64,000 nucleotides of DNA from Flavobacterium sp. (GTDB lineage Bacteria; Bacteroidota; Bacteroidia; Flavobacteriales; Flavobacteriaceae): assembly GCF_029945805.1 (NCBI RefSeq), contig NZ_JAQSDH010000022.1, forward strand, positions 1-64,000, in the 5' to 3' direction. Shown in pieces: positions 36,286-44,236 of the stretch. The translations under genes were made by a program, and so were the position numbers. Positions within the stretch are counted from its first letter, which is position 1. Every line of letters begins with the position of its first letter. The notes beneath the pieces were generated by a model. It searched no databases and had not been told where the DNA came from. It saw only the letters and a list, made by a program, of their open reading frames with translations.

Positions 36286-37116
36286 ATGAAAACAATAAAA
36301 GTATTTGTATCGTTTTTTACCTTAATCACTATTTTTTCTTGCAGTGATACGAAAGTGATTGAAAATGTCCCTGACGATACCGAAACAGCGCCGCCTGTTT
36401 CCGGCTATTTCAAAAAACGTGTTCTAATTGAAGATTATACTGGAACTTGGTGCGGCAACTGTACCAGAGTATCTCATGCAATTGATCAAATGTACGAGCA
36501 ATCAGACAAGGTTGTTTCAGTGGCGATTCATAACGGAAATGATCCATATCATTTTGCCGGTATTCAACCGTTGAAAGATTTGATAATGCCTGGATCTGAT
36601 TTAGAATTGCCACAATCGCGTTTGAATAGAACAATAGTTTGGACTTCTCCCGAACCATCAAATCTGCAACAAGCAAAAAGCTTAACAGGTAATAACGCTG
36701 GTCTCGGAATTGCCCTATCGTCAACCATTGCAAATGGAATAGTAAATCTTGATGTTAATTTAAAATTTGCACAAAACTATACTGGCTTAAAAATAGTAGT
36801 GTATGCTCTTGAAAATCATTTACTCCATTACCAAGCTAATTATACTTCCTATTATGGGAATATCAATCCGGTGCAAAATTACGAACACAATCATGTACTT
36901 AGACAGAGCATCACCGATTTGCTAGGCGATGCAATTGTTGAAAATACAAACTCGGGTCAAACAATCACTAAATCATTTTCTTTTCCAATACCAAGCAATT
37001 TCACTAATTCAGAAAATATCAGTTTTGTGGCGATGATTGTTAATGCAGATAATTTGGCATTAAATGCTAGACATGCGGATAAAAATGAAAATCAATCGTT
37101 TGAACAAAATCCGTAA
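36286..37116 (+). CDS. Omp28-related lipoprotein with thioredoxin-like WCGNC motif
   Basis: This 276-residue lipoprotein has lipobox IFSC with Cys19 as the lipidated residue. The Omp28 core (about 43-270) starts VLIEDYTGTWCGNCTR, with Cys56 and Cys59 in a CxxC arrangement, followed by a thioredoxin-like strand VVSVAIHNG. Omp28 was first described as a Porphyromonas outer-membrane protein; the redox role is inferred. It is divergent from the TlpA-DUF6029 operon across a 94-base intergenic region and has a strong terminator downstream. Confidence 0.83.
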   Translation: MKTIKVFVSFFTLITIFSCSDTKVIENVPDDTETAPPVSGYFKKRVLIEDYTGTWCGNCTRVSHAIDQMYEQSDKVVSVAIHNGNDPYHFAGIQPLKDLIMPGSDLELPQSRLNRTIVWTSPEPSNLQQAKSLTGNNAGLGIALSSTIANGIVNLDVNLKFAQNYTGLKIVVYALENHLLHYQANYTSYYGNINPVQNYEHNHVLRQSITDLLGDAIVENTNSGQTITKSFSFPIPSNFTNSENISFVAMIVNADNLALNARHADKNENQSFEQNP

Positions 37117-37137
37117 CTTAAAAAATTAAAATATTTA

Positions 37138-37169
37138 AAGGTTGCCCAAAAGGCAACCTTCTTTTTTTT
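37138..37169 (+). terminator. Rho-independent terminator after the Omp28 lipoprotein gene
   Basis: A 9-bp stem AAGGTTGCC/GGCAACCTT with a 5-base loop is followed by C and eight T. Confidence 0.93.
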
Positions 37170-37170
37170 G

Positions 37171-37178
37171 TAAATTTG
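37171..37178 (+). promoter_or_regulatory. -7 box of the crotonase gene
   Basis: TAAATTTG fits TAnnTTTG, immediately after the terminator and 19 bases before the ATG. The -33 position would fall in the terminator stem and shows no TTTG. Confidence 0.45.
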
Positions 37179-37197
37179 CACAACAAATAAAAATGTT

Positions 37198-37959
37198 ATG
37201 ACAACTTCTGAACAAGGCACAATCACCGTAATTATTCTAGATAAAATCGCAACAATAACGTTCAGCCATCCCGCAAGCAATTCGTTTCCAAGTGAATTAT
37301 TAAAGAAACTTACGGACGAACTTAATACAATTTCTACTAATTCCGATGTCAATGTTGTTGTGTTACAAAGCGAAGGTAAAACCTTTTGCTCAGGAGCGTC
37401 ATTTGACGAATTGCTCTCGATAACCAATTTAAAAGACGGAGAAAAATTCTTTTCAGGATTTGCGAACGTGATTAATGCAATGCGTAAGTGTTCTAAAGTC
37501 ATTATAGGAAAAGTTCAGGGAAAAGCTGTTGGCGGCGGCGTTGGTCTAATTGCAGCTTGTGATTTTGCTTTTGCACACCAAGACGCTGCTGTAAAATTAT
37601 CTGAAATCGCTATTGGCATCGGACCTTTTGTGATTGAACCTGCAGTTTCCAGAAAAATTGGCAAAACTGCCATGACTGAACTAACGTTGCAACCTACGAT
37701 TTGGCAATCTGCTGATTGGGCTGTAACCAAAGGATTGTATGCGGACCTTTTTGACAGTATGTCCGAAGTTGATGACGCCGTTGCCCATTTATCAGAAAGA
37801 TTAGCATTCTACAATCCGGAAGCCTTAGTCGAAATGAAAAAAGTATTTTGGGAAGGAACTGAAAATTGGGACGAACTTTTATACGAAAGAGCCGCAATTT
37901 CTGGAAAATTAGTGCTTTCTGATTTCACCAAAGAAGCTTTAAGTCAATTTAAAAAATAA
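37198..37959 (+). CDS. Enoyl-CoA hydratase/isomerase family protein
   Basis: This 253-residue crotonase-fold enzyme has the oxyanion-hole segments FCSGASFDEL (about 62-71) and GKAVGGGVGLIAACDFAFAH (about 106-125), plus a candidate catalytic Glu in LSEIAIGIGPFVI. The family hydrates or isomerises enoyl-CoA thioesters. Methylglutaconyl-CoA hydratase (leucine breakdown) is a plausible specific role but cannot be separated from other crotonases by sequence reading. A 57-residue membrane peptide gene follows after 5 bases. Confidence 0.85.
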   Translation: MTTSEQGTITVIILDKIATITFSHPASNSFPSELLKKLTDELNTISTNSDVNVVVLQSEGKTFCSGASFDELLSITNLKDGEKFFSGFANVINAMRKCSKVIIGKVQGKAVGGGVGLIAACDFAFAHQDAAVKLSEIAIGIGPFVIEPAVSRKIGKTAMTELTLQPTIWQSADWAVTKGLYADLFDSMSEVDDAVAHLSERLAFYNPEALVEMKKVFWEGTENWDELLYERAAISGKLVLSDFTKEALSQFKK

Positions 37960-37964
37960 AAAAT

Positions 37965-38138
37965 ATGCCCTTATTTTCACTTATTCAACAAATTGATGTC
38001 AACGAAAAAATAAAGAATGCTCCTGACAATGGATATGCAATAGGCGTTTGGATTGGAACCGTTTTACCATTCGCACTAATTGTTGGTGTCGCGTTTTGGA
38101 TGTATCACCGTGCTAAAAATAGACGAAACGAACAGTAG
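37965..38138 (+). CDS. Small single-span membrane protein, 57 residues
   Basis: A short frame starts with ATG at 37965, five bases after the crotonase stop, and ends TAG at 38138. It encodes MPLFSLIQQIDVNEKIKNAP, then one strongly hydrophobic helix (about 26-46, with GVWIGTVLPFALIVGVAFW) and a basic tail HRAKNRRNEQ, a topology with the C-terminus in the cytoplasm. Tight spacing and a membrane-like composition support a real gene. No family is recognised; the next gene, queD, has its own promoter box. Confidence 0.65.
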   Translation: MPLFSLIQQIDVNEKIKNAPDNGYAIGVWIGTVLPFALIVGVAFWMYHRAKNRRNEQ

Positions 38139-38148
38139 TTTTATTTAC

Positions 38149-38156
38149 TAAATTTG
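38149..38156 (+). promoter_or_regulatory. Candidate queD -7 box
   Basis: TAAATTTG lies 19 bases before the queD ATG; no -33 TTTG is seen. Confidence 0.42.
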
Positions 38157-38175
38157 TAGCCTAAAATATTTCTTC

Positions 38176-38628
38176 ATGAGTAACATTAGAATCACCAAAC
38201 AATTTTCTTTCGAAACCGGACACGCGCTTTATGGCTATGATGGTAAATGCAAAAATGTGCACGGACACAGCTATAAACTTTCGGTTACGGTTATTGGTCA
38301 ACCGATTTCGGATAACACCAATGTAAAATTCGGAATGGTAATCGACTTTTCAGATTTGAAGAAAATTGTAAAAGAAGAAATTGTAGATATTTTTGACCAT
38401 GCTACTGTTTTTAATAAAAATACGCCTCATGTTGAACTGGCAAATGAATTAAAAAACCGCGGCCATCATGTAATTTTAGTTGATTATCAGCCAACAAGCG
38501 AAAAGATGGTGACTGATTTTGCCCAAAAAATTAAAAGTCGTTTGCCGAATGACATTAAATTACATTCGCTAAAATTACAAGAAACAGATACGTCTTTTGC
38601 CGAATGGTACGCTTCAGATAACGAATAA
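38176..38628 (+). CDS. queD: 6-carboxytetrahydropterin synthase (QueD/PTPS family)
   Basis: This 150-residue enzyme converts dihydroneopterin triphosphate to 6-carboxytetrahydropterin in queuosine precursor synthesis. The zinc ligands His16, His29 and His31 (FETGHAL, NVHGHSY) and catalytic Cys25 (GKCKNVHGH) are visible, as is a DHA motif variant IFDHATVFN. It is followed 12 bases later by lpxH and probably shares a transcript with it. Confidence 0.9.
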   Translation: MSNIRITKQFSFETGHALYGYDGKCKNVHGHSYKLSVTVIGQPISDNTNVKFGMVIDFSDLKKIVKEEIVDIFDHATVFNKNTPHVELANELKNRGHHVILVDYQPTSEKMVTDFAQKIKSRLPNDIKLHSLKLQETDTSFAEWYASDNE

Positions 38629-38640
38629 TCTAAACGATTA

Positions 38641-39393
38641 ATGACTATTTCTCCCAACAAAAAAATATATTTTGCTTCCGATCAACACTTTGGCGCACCC
38701 ACGCCCGAAGCCAGTTTTCCGCGCGAACAAAAGTTTGTTGCTTGGCTTGATGAAGTAAAGAACGATGCCGAATGCATTTTTCTTTTAGGTGATTTGTTTG
38801 ATTTTTGGTTTGAATATAAAACCGTTGTTCCTAAAGGTTTCGTAAGGGTTCTTGGTAAACTTGCCGAAATTCGTGACAGCGGAATTCCAATTTATTTCTT
38901 TGTGGGAAACCACGATTTATGGATGGGTGATTACTTTCAAAAAGAACTTAATATTCCCGTTTATCACAATAATCAAGAATATGAATTTAACGGAAAAACG
39001 TTTTTAATTGGTCACGGCGACGGAAAAGGGCCAGGTGATAAAGGCTACAAACGCATGAAAAAAGTGTTTACCAATCCGTTTTCAAAATGGCTTTACCGCT
39101 GGTTGCATCCAGATATCGGCGTAAAATTGGCACAACACCTTTCGGTAAAAAACAAACTCATTTCTGGTGATTCCGACGTAAAATTCCTAGGCGAAGAAAA
39201 CGAATGGCTAATCTTATACGCCAAACGCAAGCTCGAAACCAAACACTACAACTACCTTATTTTTGGCCACCGTCATTTACCAATGGTTTTACAAGTGGGA
39301 GAAAACTCTGAATATGTCAACCTTGGCGATTGGATTGGCTATTTTACGTATGGCGTTTTTGACGGCGAGAAGTTTGAGCTGAAAGAGTATTAG
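38641..39393 (+). CDS. lpxH: UDP-2,3-diacylglucosamine diphosphatase
   Basis: This 250-residue calcineurin-like metallophosphoesterase of lipid A synthesis removes UMP from UDP-diacylglucosamine at the inner membrane. Metal ligands are in FASDQHFG (Asp14, His16), LLGDLFDFW (Asp51), GNHDLW (Asn90, His91), GHGDGKGPGD and FGHRHLP. The call is LpxH rather than a generic phosphatase because of its length and the FDFWFEY segment. Confidence 0.88.
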   Translation: MTISPNKKIYFASDQHFGAPTPEASFPREQKFVAWLDEVKNDAECIFLLGDLFDFWFEYKTVVPKGFVRVLGKLAEIRDSGIPIYFFVGNHDLWMGDYFQKELNIPVYHNNQEYEFNGKTFLIGHGDGKGPGDKGYKRMKKVFTNPFSKWLYRWLHPDIGVKLAQHLSVKNKLISGDSDVKFLGEENEWLILYAKRKLETKHYNYLIFGHRHLPMVLQVGENSEYVNLGDWIGYFTYGVFDGEKFELKEY

Positions 39394-39430
39394 TTACTTC
39401 TCATTTCTAAAAAGGAGAAATTGTATAACC

Positions 39431-39504
39431 CTCAACGCAAAATACACTCAAAACATTCTTTGTCATTTCGACAAAGGGGAAACCACATAACACTCAACGC
39501 AAAA
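39431..39504 (+). repeat. Direct repeat pair flanking the left inverted repeat
   Basis: CTCAACGCAAAA occurs at 39431-39442 and 39493-39504, each preceded by ATAAC and one variable base. The left arm of the GIY-YIG-flanking inverted repeat lies between the two copies. Confidence 0.6.
39455..39482 (+). repeat. Left inverted repeat flanking the GIY-YIG pseudogene
   Basis: The 28-bp sequence beginning ATTCTTTGTCATTTCGAC matches the reverse complement of 39850-39880 with a few gaps. The two arms face each other around the GIY-YIG frame, about 370 bases apart. Confidence 0.75.
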
Positions 39505-39823
39505 CATCATCAAAATGGGAATTTAAAAACTCAAGTTTTGGATTAAACTCCCTGATTAAATTTAATTTCTTTTCCCTTCTCCACTTTTTTAATTCTTTTT
39601 CACGGGCAATAGCCTCCCGAACCCAAATAAATTTTTCATAATAGACTAAGAATTCAACATGATATCTAGAAGCAAAAGTTTTATTTCCAGAAAATAAATT
39701 TTCCTGATGTTGGCTTAATCGGACTCTCAAATTATTAGTCATTCCAATATAGAATGTCTTTCGTTATTTGTTAGTGATACTATAAATGTAATAAGAATGA
39801 AAGCCTAGTCGCCGATTTAACAT
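39494..39823 (-). pseudogene. GIY-YIG endonuclease gene with an internal stop
   Basis: Reading from an ATG at 39823, the frame gives MLNRRLGFHSYYIYSITNK, a TAA stop (39764-39766), then RKTFYIGMTNNLRVRLSQH and on to 39494. YYIYSITNK is the GIY part and FYIGMTNN the YIG part of the nuclease domain, and both are in one frame. A single nonsense change therefore breaks an otherwise intact small GIY-YIG protein of about 109 residues. The remaining downstream frame of 82 residues starts inside the domain. Such single-domain GIY-YIG genes are common and multicopy in Flavobacteriia. Inverted repeats flank it. Confidence 0.8.
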
Positions 39824-39849
39824 ATTACAATTTTGAATCTTTAATGCGA

Positions 39850-39880
39850 TTTCTCCCTTAGGTCGAAATGACAAAAGAAT
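39850..39880 (-). repeat. Right inverted repeat flanking the GIY-YIG pseudogene
   Basis: Read on the minus strand this begins ATTCTTTTGTCATTTCGACC and ends AAGGGAGAAA, matching the left arm at 39455-39482 with small insertions. It lies between the pseudogene start and the 3' end of recJ. Confidence 0.75.
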
Positions 39881-39916
39881 GATCAAAATGGCAAACGGGG
39901 TGAATGCCAAAACAAA

Positions 39917-41605
39917 CTACCTCAAATCTCGCAATCGCAACTGCACCGTTACATTCCCGTTAAATTCATTTTCATCGATACAATACACAGCATCAAAAGG
40001 TTTTTGGTTTGTAACCGATTCTAATTTGTTGCCTACTCCAAAACCAATGGCACCAAAACCTTCCGAATTATTTTGCTTTACGAAGAGTTTCAAATGTTCT
40101 TGCTCGTTCCCTATTTGCTTTGCATAACCAGTATCTTTTAGATTTTTGGTTATAAAATTGGGTGTCATATTTAATGGCCCAAAAGGTTCAAACTGATTGA
40201 GCAATCGAACCAGCCTTTCATTAATATCGGATAAATCAATTTCGGCATCAATCAAAATTTCGGGAATTAGTAAATCAGGATGAATGGTTTCAGCCACAAC
40301 TTTCTCAAAGGCATTTTTAAAGTTCTGGTAATTCTCTTCTTTCAATGTCATTCCAGCTGCATACATGTGTCCTCCAAATTGTTCCAGATGTTCCGAAACG
40401 GCTTCCAAAGCATTATATACATCAAAATCTTTCACAGAACGTGCCGATGCCGCGAGTTTGTCACCACTTTTGGTAAACACAATGGTCGGTCGATAATGCG
40501 TTTCTATCAATCGAGAAGCTACAATTCCGATTACGCCTTTATGCCAGTTTGGATTATAAACCACCGTAGAAAAACGAAGTGTTTCCTCATTAATTTCTAT
40601 CTGATCTAAAGCTTCAATCGTGATTTGCTTGTCAAGATCTTTTCGGTCCGAATTGTATTTTTCTATTTCGGATGCAAATTGCTCTGCTTGATCTAAATCG
40701 TATTCTGTTAGCAAAGCCACAGCAGCATTTCCGTGCTTTATTCGTCCGGCGGCATTTATTCTTGGCGCGATGATGAAAACGACATCGGTAATCGTCAATA
40801 CTTTTTTCTTTACATTTTGGATTAAGGCTTTAATTCCAGGACGCGGATTGCTATTGATAACTTCCAATCCAAATTTGGCCAAAACCCTATTCTCACCCGT
40901 CATCGGAACAATATCAGCCGCAATTGCTGTGGCTACTAAGTCAAGATAAATCATCAAATCATCAATAGTTTGATTTCTGTTTTCTGCTAAAGCCTGAATG
41001 AGTTTAAAACCAACGCCGCAACCGCATAATTCATCATACGGATAAGAACAATCGTCCCTTTTTGGATCGAGAACCGCAATTGCATCGGGTAAAGTGTCGC
41101 CCGGACGGTGGTGATCACAAATGATAAAATCAATGTTTCTTTCCTTCGCGTAAGCTACATGGTCAATCGATTTTATACCACAATCTAAGGCAATGATTAG
41201 CGAAATTCCGTTGTCATCCGCATAGTCAATTCCTTTATAAGAGATTCCGTAACCTTCATCATAACGATCCGGAATATAAGTCGCAACATTCGGATAATAG
41301 CTTTTCAGGTACGAAGAAACCAAGGAAACTGCTGTCGTTCCATCCACATCATAATCACCAAAAACCATGATGTTTTCCCCGTTAGCAATGGCCGATTCTA
41401 TTCGAGAAACCGCTTTATCCATATCTTTCATCAAAAACGGATTGTGCAAATCATCCAAACTCGGCCGAAAAAATTCCCGCGCTTGCTCAAACGTTTCAAT
41501 TCCGCGTTGCACCAAAAGTGTCGCGATTAAATGGTCAACTTTTAATAGGCTTACTAAATTGTTTACTTTGTGGGAATCCGGTTTTGGTTTGAGTGTCCAG
41601 CGCAT
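39917..41605 (-). CDS. recJ: Single-stranded-DNA-specific exonuclease RecJ
   Basis: This 562-residue DHH-family 5'-3' exonuclease takes part in recombination and repair. The metal-binding motif GDYDVDGT (Asp84, 86, 88) and DHH triad (164-166) are intact, followed by the DHHA1 domain (GVIGIVASRL...GGHMYAAGMTL, about 355-430) and a C-terminal OB-fold (about 455-562). It starts 136 bases from the divergent adenine deaminase gene. Confidence 0.96.
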   Translation of the reverse strand: MRWTLKPKPDSHKVNNLVSLLKVDHLIATLLVQRGIETFEQAREFFRPSLDDLHNPFLMKDMDKAVSRIESAIANGENIMVFGDYDVDGTTAVSLVSSYLKSYYPNVATYIPDRYDEGYGISYKGIDYADDNGISLIIALDCGIKSIDHVAYAKERNIDFIICDHHRPGDTLPDAIAVLDPKRDDCSYPYDELCGCGVGFKLIQALAENRNQTIDDLMIYLDLVATAIAADIVPMTGENRVLAKFGLEVINSNPRPGIKALIQNVKKKVLTITDVVFIIAPRINAAGRIKHGNAAVALLTEYDLDQAEQFASEIEKYNSDRKDLDKQITIEALDQIEINEETLRFSTVVYNPNWHKGVIGIVASRLIETHYRPTIVFTKSGDKLAASARSVKDFDVYNALEAVSEHLEQFGGHMYAAGMTLKEENYQNFKNAFEKVVAETIHPDLLIPEILIDAEIDLSDINERLVRLLNQFEPFGPLNMTPNFITKNLKDTGYAKQIGNEQEHLKLFVKQNNSEGFGAIGFGVGNKLESVTNQKPFDAVYCIDENEFNGNVTVQLRLRDLR

Positions 41606-41741
41606 TTTCTAATTATGAATTACGAATAATGAAAACAAAAATACAGGAAAGGCCCTAAACATTGCTATACTTTTTCTGTATATTTTGGTCGGTAGAAACA
41701 AATTAATTTTTGCTACTTTTGAACTATAAAACAATTGCAAA

Positions 41742-43400
41742 ATGCAGATTCAAGGCCAAATTGTCGATATTCCAAATCGCAGAATATATTCAGGTGAAGT
41801 TACCATTGAAAACGGGAAAATAGTTGCTGTTTCCGAAAAGGAACACAACATCAAAAACTATATTCTTCCTGGTTTTGTTGATTCGCACATTCATATTGAA
41901 AGTTCCATGCTAGTTCCTTCAGAATTTGCAAAAATTGCTGTACTTCATGGAACGGTCGCGACTATTTCTGATCCGCATGAAATTGCCAATGTATTAGGAA
42001 AAGATGGCGTGCATTATATGATTGAAAACGGAAAACAAGTGCCGTTGAAGTTTCATTTTGGAGCACCATCATGCGTTCCTGCTACTTTTTTTGAAACCGC
42101 AGGCGCCGTAATTGATTCCGAACAAATAAAGGAATTGATGGCATCACCCGATATTTATTATTTATCCGAAATGATGAATTACCCAGGCGTTTTATTTGAT
42201 GATGAAGAAGTTTTAAAAAAGATAGCTTGGGCAAAACAGTTCAACAAACCCGTTGACGGCCATGCGCCAGGATTGCGTGGCGCACCCATAGAAAAATATA
42301 TCGCCGCTGGAATTTCAACCGATCACGAATGTTTCACTTATGATGAAGCGGCCGAAAAATTATCATTAGGTATGAAAGTCTTAATCCGTGAAGGAAGTGC
42401 CGCTAAAAATTTTGAAGCTTTAATCGATTTAGTACCGGATAATTTTGAAAATATGATGTTTTGTTCTGATGATAAGCATCCCGATGATTTGATTGTTGGA
42501 CACATTAATTTACTTTGTGCGAGAGCTATTGCCAAAGGTTTTGACTTGTTCAAAATACTACAAATGGCATGCATTAACCCGGTGAAACATTACAAAATGA
42601 ACATTGGTCTATTGCAAAAAAATGACACTGCCGATTTTATTGTGGTGGAAGATTTGAAGGATTTCAAAGTATTACAAACGTACATCAATGGCGAATTGGT
42701 TGCCGAAAACGGAAAATCATTTGTAAAACACATCGAATTTGAAAAACCAAATAATTTCAATACCTCCAAAAAAGAAATTGTAGAATTTGAAATCGGAAGT
42801 TCAGCCTCAAAAATTAGAGTAATTGAAGCTTTAGAAGGACAATTAATCACTAATGAAATCCATCACAAACCTCAAATAGTAAATGGAAAAATAGTTTCCG
42901 ATACCGAGAATGACATCTTGAAAATGGCGGTTGTCAATCGTTATGAAAATGCTCCGCCAGCTATTGCTTTCATTAAAAACTTCGGATTGAAAAGCGGTGC
43001 CATTGCGAGTTCTGTTGCGCATGATTGTCATAATATTGTTGTAGTTGGAACTTCTGATGAAGAAATTTGCAAAGCTGTCAATGTTTTAATCGAAAATAAA
43101 GGCGGAATCTGTGCAGTAAATGGAAACGAAAGCAAATCATTAGCGCTTCCCGTTGCTGGAATTATGAGCGACAAAGATGGTTGGGAAACCGGAAAATTGT
43201 ATCAGGAAATCGACGCGATGTCAAAACAATTGGGAAGCAAATTGAAAGCACCATTCATGACCCTTTCATTCATGGCGTTATTGGTAATTCCGGATTTGAA
43301 ATTATCCGACAAAGGATTATTCAGCGGAAACTCGTTTTCATTTGTAGATTTAGAGGTGGAAAAAGTTTTAACCGCAAATTCACAAATTATTTTAAAGTAA
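41742..43400 (+). CDS. ade: Adenine deaminase
   Basis: This 552-residue amidohydrolase-superfamily enzyme deaminates adenine to hypoxanthine. The metal-binding HxH sits in [11 protein letters not shown] (His49, His51), with [24 protein letters not shown] and the late [10 protein letters not shown] motif, all typical of Ade. A C-terminal Ade-specific domain (about 380-552) is complete. The stop codon lies in the loop of its terminator hairpin. A TACTTTTG box at 41714-41721 may be the -7 element. Confidence 0.95.
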   Translation: MQIQGQIVDIPNRRIYSGEVTIENGKIVAVSEKEHNIKNYILPGFVDSHIHIESSMLVPSEFAKIAVLHGTVATISDPHEIANVLGKDGVHYMIENGKQVPLKFHFGAPSCVPATFFETAGAVIDSEQIKELMASPDIYYLSEMMNYPGVLFDDEEVLKKIAWAKQFNKPVDGHAPGLRGAPIEKYIAAGISTDHECFTYDEAAEKLSLGMKVLIREGSAAKNFEALIDLVPDNFENMMFCSDDKHPDDLIVGHINLLCARAIAKGFDLFKILQMACINPVKHYKMNIGLLQKNDTADFIVVEDLKDFKVLQTYINGELVAENGKSFVKHIEFEKPNNFNTSKKEIVEFEIGSSASKIRVIEALEGQLITNEIHHKPQIVNGKIVSDTENDILKMAVVNRYENAPPAIAFIKNFGLKSGAIASSVAHDCHNIVVVGTSDEEICKAVNVLIENKGGICAVNGNESKSLALPVAGIMSDKDGWETGKLYQEIDAMSKQLGSKLKAPFMTLSFMALLVIPDLKLSDKGLFSGNSFSFVDLEVEKVLTANSQIILK

Positions 43401-43440
43401 AAAAAATAGAAATTTGTGAATTTGCGGTCAATTTTTTTTA
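43372..43440 (+). terminator. Terminator whose stem begins inside ade
   Basis: A perfect 18-bp inverted repeat (43372-43389 with 43412-43429; arm ACCGCAAATTCACAAATT) places the ade stop codon in the loop. Eight T follow at 43433-43440. The left arm therefore encodes the last residues of the deaminase. Confidence 0.85.
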
Positions 43441-43446
43441 CGTTTT

Positions 43447-44157
43447 TTATTCTTCTGATTTGTCTTGCTTCTTGCTTCTTGCTTCTGTTATCTTCCCTCC
43501 AACAACAACTACAATTTCACCTTTTGGTGGTTTGATTTCGAAGTGTTTTAGCACTTCCTCCGCAGTTCCACGTATGGTTTCTTCGTGTAGTTTTGATAAT
43601 TCTCGTGAAACAGAAACTGGTCTGTCGGCTCCAAAATACTGTACGAATTCGGTCAAGGTTTTAACCAATTTATGTGGAGAAACGTAAAAAATCATCGTTC
43701 TATTTTCTTCGGCTAAAGCCAAATAACGGGTTTGTCTTCCTTTCTTTTCGGGCAAAAATCCTTCAAATATAAATCGGTCATTAGGCAAGCCACTATTCAC
43801 CAAAGCGGGAACAAATGCAGTAGCGCCAGGCAAACAATCTACTTCAATATTATTTTCAACACAAGCGCGTGTCAACAAAAATCCAGGATCAGAAATGGCT
43901 GGAGTTCCTGCATCAGAAATTAGCGCAATAGTTTCGCCAGCTTTTAATCGTGAAATTAAATTATCCACTGTTTTATGCTCGTTGTGCATGTGATGGCTGT
44001 GCATGTGCGTGGAAATCTCAAAATGTTTTAGGAGTTTTCCGCTGGTTCGCGTGTCTTCAGCCAAAATCAAATCGACTTCTTTCAAAACTCTAATCGCTCT
44101 GAAAGTCATGTCTTCAAGATTGCCAATCGGCGTTGGAACGATGTATAATTTTGACAT
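43447..44157 (-). CDS. rsmI: 16S rRNA (cytidine-1402-2'-O)-methyltransferase
   Basis: This 236-residue SAM-dependent enzyme of the tetrapyrrole-methylase fold methylates C1402 at the ribosomal decoding site. Family motifs are LYIVPTPIGNLEDMTFRA at the N-terminus, LAEDTRTSG, ISDAGTPAISDPG and GATAFVPALVNSGLP. The C-terminus is Lys/Glu-rich and varied. It lies downstream of a Glu-rich gene on the same strand, separated by a long hairpin. Confidence 0.95.
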   Translation of the reverse strand: MSKLYIVPTPIGNLEDMTFRAIRVLKEVDLILAEDTRTSGKLLKHFEISTHMHSHHMHNEHKTVDNLISRLKAGETIALISDAGTPAISDPGFLLTRACVENNIEVDCLPGATAFVPALVNSGLPNDRFIFEGFLPEKKGRQTRYLALAEENRTMIFYVSPHKLVKTLTEFVQYFGADRPVSVSRELSKLHEETIRGTAEEVLKHFEIKPPKGEIVVVVGGKITEARSKKQDKSEE

Positions 44158-44168
44158 AAGTAAGAGTT

Positions 44169-44229
44169 AAACACAGATTTCACAGATTTTCACAGAATTA
44201 ATTTGTGGAAATTTGTGAAATCTGTGTTT
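44169..44229. repeat. Long intergenic hairpin
   Basis: A perfect 16-bp stem AAACACAGATTTCACA (44169-44184) with 44214-44229 continues inward imperfectly (TTTCACA/TGTGGAAA). It fills the gap between two leftward genes. Its CACAGATTTCACAG-type sequence resembles the arm of the ade terminator and may belong to a dispersed family. It may act as a terminator, but without a long T-run. Confidence 0.65.
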
Positions 44230-44236
44230 TATAGTG

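Noticed and set aside
43181..43687. A 168-residue plus-strand frame across the ade-rsmI junction
   Set aside because: It overlaps ade in another frame, crosses its terminator and runs antisense to rsmI; no start context or family match.
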